DNA of 9,931 nt from Hyphomicrobiales bacterium (lineage in GTDB: Bacteria > Pseudomonadota > Alphaproteobacteria > Rhizobiales > Aestuariivirgaceae): NCBI GenBank assembly GCA_026996935.1, contig JALWJW010000393.1:1-9931 (forward strand). The letters are read 5' to 3'. Below are positions 7,259-9,931 of the stretch, one piece after another; positions within the stretch are counted from its first letter, which is position 1; every line of letters begins with the position of its first letter. Made by a program: the position numbers and the translations under genes. The notes under the pieces were generated by a model. It was not told the DNA's origin. It did not search any database and saw only the letters and a program-made list of their open reading frames with translations.

Positions 7259-7403
7259 CAGCGGAATTTTTTATGGTTTATCTTTATGACTTGCGCGCGA
7301 CATTAGCAACCGCGACCGATGGCCGCCACAAAAACCAACAGAAATTGCGAAAAAAAATTAACAAAAAATCGTAAATTGTAATTTCAGTAATAAATCGCTA
7401 ACC

Positions 7404-7418
7404 ATATTGGGCCAATAT
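7404..7418. promoter_or_regulatory. Perfect 7-bp dyad just before the methyltransferase start
   Basis: ATATTGG and CCAATAT form a perfect inverted repeat with a single central G, ending ten bases before the ATG at 7429. It occupies the place where a Shine-Dalgarno would be, and none is visible there. The divergent region 7244..7428 around it is strongly AT-rich, with A-runs at 7350-7357 and 7363-7368, and shows no convincing -35/-10 pair on either strand. It may be an operator for the divergent genes or a small RNA hairpin; the sequence alone does not decide. Confidence 0.4.
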
Positions 7419-7428
7419 CACTTCAATT

Positions 7429-8247
7429 ATGCAGACACAAACCGCCATATCACCCGCACAAGTTGCAACAGTTGCCCAAACACCGGGCCGTTCTTCTTCA
7501 TTGACCGAAGACGGTTTCCTTAATGGGCGTTTGAGCGTTCTTCAACCGGAAAAAGGTTTTAGAGCGGGAATTGATTCTGTGTTCCTTGCGGCCACTATTC
7601 CGTGTGACCCGGGTGAAACAATTTTTGAAGCTGGTATCGGTACAGGCGTTGCCTCGCTTTGTTTGGCTGCACGGGTCAAAGACATTCACATTACCGGTGT
7701 GGAATTGTCTGGCCGCTATGCCATGATCGGCAAAAAAAATGCCATTAAAAACGGCTTTGAAAACAATATTCGATTTATTACCGGTGATGTTAAAGAAGCG
7801 CTGCGGCGTGATTTGGCAGATTGGCCTGCGCATGGTTCTTTCAGTCATGCTTTTGCCAACCCGCCCTATTTTGATAACAACACCATTTTAAAATCTCCCA
7901 ATAGTCTTAAAGCGGCAGCTAATGGTTTTGGCCCTGAAGATTTAGACTTGTGGGTGAAAGTACTGGCCACAATGGTTGCGCTGCGCGGTACGGTAACATT
8001 TGTTCATCGTGCAGAGGCTGTCGGGCGGTTACTTACGGCTATGGAAGGCAAATTTGGCGACATTCGTGTTGCCCCACTTCATGCACGCGAAGGCATGGCA
8101 GCAACGCGGGTGATTATCCAAGGTGTTCGTGGCACTAAAGGGCCATTGCAATTATTGCCCGGATTAATTCTTCATTCCACAGGCAATTCTTTCACTCCTG
8201 AAGCTGAAGCCATTTTACGCGATGGCATGGCTTGGCGTTTGCGCTAA
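7429..8247 (+). CDS. TrmN6-like class I SAM-dependent N6-adenine methyltransferase (COG4123)
   Basis: The 272-residue enzyme resembles TrmN6 (YfiC), which methylates A37 of tRNA1(Val) in E. coli. After a variable 25-residue lead come GFRAGIDSVFLAATI (43-57), the SAM loop EAGIGTG (67-73), the acidic end of beta-2 in VEL (Glu92), GD at 119-120, and NPPY (144-147), the catalytic motif of amino-group adenine methyltransferases. The order and length fit the family. The actual target (tRNA1(Val) or another RNA) is inferred. No Shine-Dalgarno precedes the ATG, and an in-frame TAA at 7399-7401 rules out an upstream start, so weak, regulated or leaderless initiation is possible. It is divergent from the polyprenyl synthase and 68 bp ahead of the S49 peptidase gene. 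Confidence 0.88.
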   Translation: MQTQTAISPAQVATVAQTPGRSSSLTEDGFLNGRLSVLQPEKGFRAGIDSVFLAATIPCDPGETIFEAGIGTGVASLCLAARVKDIHITGVELSGRYAMIGKKNAIKNGFENNIRFITGDVKEALRRDLADWPAHGSFSHAFANPPYFDNNTILKSPNSLKAAANGFGPEDLDLWVKVLATMVALRGTVTFVHRAEAVGRLLTAMEGKFGDIRVAPLHAREGMAATRVIIQGVRGTKGPLQLLPGLILHSTGNSFTPEAEAILRDGMAWRLR

Positions 8248-8315
8248 GACCAATTTAAGCATCAGTTGATTTGTACCTTGTTTTTGGGCTGGTCTATGAC
8301 TATCTCTAAGCCATC

Positions 8316-9161
8316 ATGGCAAAATTTATATCAAAACTGATCCCAAAACGCTTTAATCGTTCAATTACAATTATTCCGCACGTCAGACTGCACGGGCAAA
8401 TCATGTCCAGTCCGCGTGGCTTATGTTTGAATAATATGGAAAAAGCTCTTGAAAAGGCGTTTTCCGATAAATCTTCAAAAGCAGTAGCAATTTCGATCAA
8501 TTCACCTGGTGGTTCGCCGGTGCAATCTGCCCTATTACATGACCGCATTCGCCAATTGGCTAAAAAGAACGACACCAAAGTCTTGATTTTTTGCGAAGAT
8601 GTGGCTGCTTCTGGTGGCTATTGGCTGGCAACGGCGGGCGATGAGATTTATGCTCACCCTTCTTCAATTGTTGGTTCAATCGGTGTTATTTCCGGTGGTT
8701 TTGGGTTTGTAGAAGCCATTAAAAAGGTTGGCGTGGAGCGACGGCTTTATACAGCGGGCAAAAACAAATCTTTATTGGATCCGTTTATGCCGGAAAAACA
8801 GGATGATGTTGAACGGATTAAAAGCCTGCAACTTGAAATCCACGAAGATTTCATTACTCAGGTAAAAGACAGACGCGGGGACAAGCTGGTTGATAATGAT
8901 GAGATGTTCACCGGATTATTCTGGACCGGCACCAAGGCTCTGGAAATGGGCCTGGTTGACGGGCTTGGTAATATGTATGACGTTTTACAGGAAAAGTTTG
9001 GTGACGGTGTTGAAGTTAAAACAATTGAGCGACATCAAGGTTTGCTGGCAAAATTGGGCCTGCAGACAAAGGCAAATCCGATGGGTTTGGGCGCTCAGAT
9101 TGGCGATGAACTGATTGAAACCATTGAAAGCAAAGCTTTATGGCAGCGCTTTGGTCTTTAA
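8316..9161 (+). CDS. S49-family (SppA/SohB-like) serine peptidase without an obvious membrane anchor
   Basis: The 281-residue protein has the clp/crotonase-like S49 fold: ISINSPGGSPVQSALLHDRI (59-78), the nucleophile region CEDVAASGGYWLATAGDEIY with Ser99, PSSIVGSIGVISGGF (115-129), and TAGKNKSLLDPF (146-157), where Lys151 lies 52 residues after the serine, the same spacing I recall between Ser147 and Lys199 in Bacillus SppA. A Ser-Lys dyad is therefore predicted. Typical SppA and SohB carry an N-terminal membrane helix; here the first 30 residues are basic and only mildly hydrophobic, so the enzyme looks cytosolic or peripheral. Its role is probably turnover of peptides or signal-peptide remnants. 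Only a weak TAAG precedes the ATG. It ends just before a hairpin terminator. Confidence 0.9.
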   Translation: MAKFISKLIPKRFNRSITIIPHVRLHGQIMSSPRGLCLNNMEKALEKAFSDKSSKAVAISINSPGGSPVQSALLHDRIRQLAKKNDTKVLIFCEDVAASGGYWLATAGDEIYAHPSSIVGSIGVISGGFGFVEAIKKVGVERRLYTAGKNKSLLDPFMPEKQDDVERIKSLQLEIHEDFITQVKDRRGDKLVDNDEMFTGLFWTGTKALEMGLVDGLGNMYDVLQEKFGDGVEVKTIERHQGLLAKLGLQTKANPMGLGAQIGDELIETIESKALWQRFGL

Positions 9162-9172
9162 TCTTCAGGAAT

Positions 9173-9196
9173 ATGCTTTTTAAGCATGATTTTTTT
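9173..9196 (+). terminator. Short Rho-independent terminator after the S49 peptidase gene
   Basis: ATGCTT and AAGCAT form a perfect 6-bp stem with a TTT loop (9173-9187), followed by GA and seven T residues (9190-9196). It starts 11 bases after the stop codon. The stem has only two GC pairs, so termination may be partial. Confidence 0.5.
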
Positions 9197-9284
9197 AGAT
9201 GCTTTGTGCCGTTTATTCTTCTGGGCAGACAAACAAGAGTGTGTTAGGTTTTATTGGACGAAAAGAATATTGGGAGTATTTTAA

Positions 9285-9476
9285 ATGATCGAAAAACTTG
9301 CACTTGCTATTGTCATGATGACGGCTGGCATGTTGGCTCTTAAGTTCTTAAACAAACGGGCTGACGGCAAAAAAACACGTGTCAAAGCACCTCGTCGTCG
9401 CCAGTACAATCAACAAAATCGTGTTGAAAACCTTGTCTGGGACGAACAAACCCAAACATATCGCGTTAAACACTAA
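9285..9476 (+). CDS. Small membrane-anchored basic protein of unknown function
   Basis: The 63-residue product begins with a hydrophobic helix (IEKLALAIVMMTAGMLALKF, 2-21) followed by a strongly basic stretch (KRADGKKTRVKAPRRRQ, 24-40) and a C-terminal motif LVWDEQTQTYRVKH (50-63). The positive-inside rule suggests the tail is cytosolic. GGGAG lies eight bases before the ATG, one of the best ribosome-binding sites in the window, which supports it as a real gene. Small anchored proteins ending in an LV-D-x-T-x-YRV-like motif are, as I recall, found before glyQ in other Hyphomicrobiales; I know of no function. It sits between a terminator and the glyQ promoter region, so it may be a unit of its own. 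Confidence 0.75.
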   Translation: MIEKLALAIVMMTAGMLALKFLNKRADGKKTRVKAPRRRQYNQQNRVENLVWDEQTQTYRVKH

Positions 9477-9514
9477 AATAACACTGCATAAATGACACAA
9501 GCGGCAACGTGTAC

Positions 9515-9543
9515 CTTGACGCGTACTGCCCTGCACACTAATT
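9515..9543 (+). promoter_or_regulatory. Candidate housekeeping promoter for glyQ
   Basis: CTTGAC at 9515-9520 equals the -35 consensus described for alphaproteobacterial sigma-70 promoters. After a 17-base spacer, CTAATT at 9538-9543 matches four of six bases of the CTATAT -10. A transcript would begin near 9550, about 30 bases before the glyQ ATG. No terminator separates it from the small upstream gene, so read-through is also possible. Confidence 0.45.
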
Positions 9544-9579
9544 TGCGCTCACATTACGTATTCACTTGAAGAGGAAATA

Positions 9580-9931
9580 ATGAGCGTGACTAGCCTTGGC
9601 CAATCAAGCCTCCGCCCAACAGAATCTTTTCAAGATTTCATTCTAACACTGCATAATTACTGGGCTTCTCACGGTTGCGTTATCCTTCAACCCTATGACA
9701 TGGAAGTTGGTGCGGGAACATTTCATCCGGCAACAACTTTACGTTCTGTTGGTACTCGGCCATGGAATGCAGCCTATGTGCAACCGTCACGGCGACCAAG
9801 CGACGGGCGCTATGGTGAAAACCCCAACCGGATGCAGCATTTTTATCAATATCAAGTCATTCTCAAGCCATCGCCAAAGAATTTGCAGGAGCTGTACCTT
9901 GGTTCACTCAAAGCTATTGGCATTGATTCTG
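9580..9931 (+). CDS. glyQ: Glycyl-tRNA synthetase alpha subunit, N-terminal part (cut by window edge)
   Basis: GlyQ is the catalytic subunit of the alpha2-beta2 glycyl-tRNA synthetase, which charges tRNA(Gly) in the cytosol; glyS for the beta subunit usually follows. The first 117 codons are present, and the frame runs off the right edge. Translation gives the class-II synthetase text FQDFILTLHNYWASHGCVILQPYDMEVGAGTFHP, here split as FQDFILTLHNYWASHG (17-32) and CVILQPYDMEVGAGTFHP (33-50), then AAYVQPSRRPSDGRYGENPN (68-87) and QHFYQYQVILKPSP (90-103), matching GlyQ almost residue for residue. GAGG lies five bases before the ATG. The TFHPATTLR variant (SHP in E. coli) is what I recall for alphaproteobacteria. 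A further upstream start is not needed. Confidence 0.97.
   Translation, partial: MSVTSLGQSSLRPTESFQDFILTLHNYWASHGCVILQPYDMEVGAGTFHPATTLRSVGTRPWNAAYVQPSRRPSDGRYGENPNRMQHFYQYQVILKPSPKNLQELYLGSLKAIGIDS

Noticed and set aside
7183..7374. Plus-strand open frame of 63 codons overlapping the polyprenyl synthase start, with an internal ATG at 7274
   Set aside because: It lies half inside the synthase gene, has no Shine-Dalgarno at either ATG, and its end is a lysine/asparagine run from AT-rich intergenic DNA. It looks like chance.
8247..8296. AGACCA and TGGTCT flanking the gap between the methyltransferase and S49 genes
   Set aside because: Six complementary bases separated by about 38 bases with no T-tract; likely chance.
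1..9931. A new defence, mobile or biosynthetic system as an explanation for the whole window
   Set aside because: Most genes belong to recognised core families in an order I recall for alphaproteobacteria. I see no repeats, integrase, toxin-antitoxin pair or compositional break.

Overview
The window looks like an ordinary stretch of chromosome from an alphaproteobacterium, most likely close to Hyphomicrobiales (Rhizobiales). By eye the base composition is in the mid-40s percent GC. The assignment rests on the GlyQ N-terminus, which carries the alphaproteobacterial variants GTFHPATTLR and NAAYVQPSRRP, and on a gene order I recall from that group: TPR protein next to ispE, then polyprenyl synthetase, COG4123 methyltransferase, S49 peptidase, a small membrane protein and glyQ. 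No phage, IS element, CRISPR array, tRNA or rRNA is visible, and no gene in the window looks broken.

Left part (1..3408). An edge-truncated minus-strand frame of unknown identity is followed by a plus-strand pair, a family-2-type glycosyltransferase (TIGR04283-like) and a DUF2064/TIGR04282-like transferase. These two families are known to travel together ('transferase 2' and 'transferase 1', rSAM/selenodomain-associated), and their product is not established. Tail-to-tail with them lie two minus-strand genes: a Tat-exported metallo-beta-lactamase-fold hydrolase resembling methyl parathion hydrolase, and a ten-helix EamA/DMT transporter. The transporter would be transcribed first, with the hydrolase 74 bp behind it.

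Middle (3409..7243). A divergent control region of about 170 bp holds three imperfect copies of TGTRAGTGYA and a TATAAT box. It separates the transporter from a plus-strand unit of an exported TPR protein and ispE (MEP pathway, 17 bp apart). IspE runs tail-to-tail into a minus-strand long-chain polyprenyl diphosphate synthase, probably the side-chain enzyme for ubiquinone. An early and a late enzyme of isoprenoid metabolism therefore face each other across 36 bp.

Right part (7244..9931). A second divergent region of 185 bp, with a perfect 7-bp dyad just before the downstream start codon, precedes a TrmN6-like N6-adenine methyltransferase. It is followed by a soluble-looking S49 peptidase ending at a short intrinsic terminator, a 63-residue membrane-anchored protein, and the first 117 codons of glyQ behind its own candidate promoter.

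Nothing here forms a convincing new multi-gene system. The points most worth checking are the transferase pair and its truncated divergent neighbour, the repeat-bearing region at 3409..3575, the dyad that replaces a ribosome-binding site at 7404..7418, and the small protein before glyQ.
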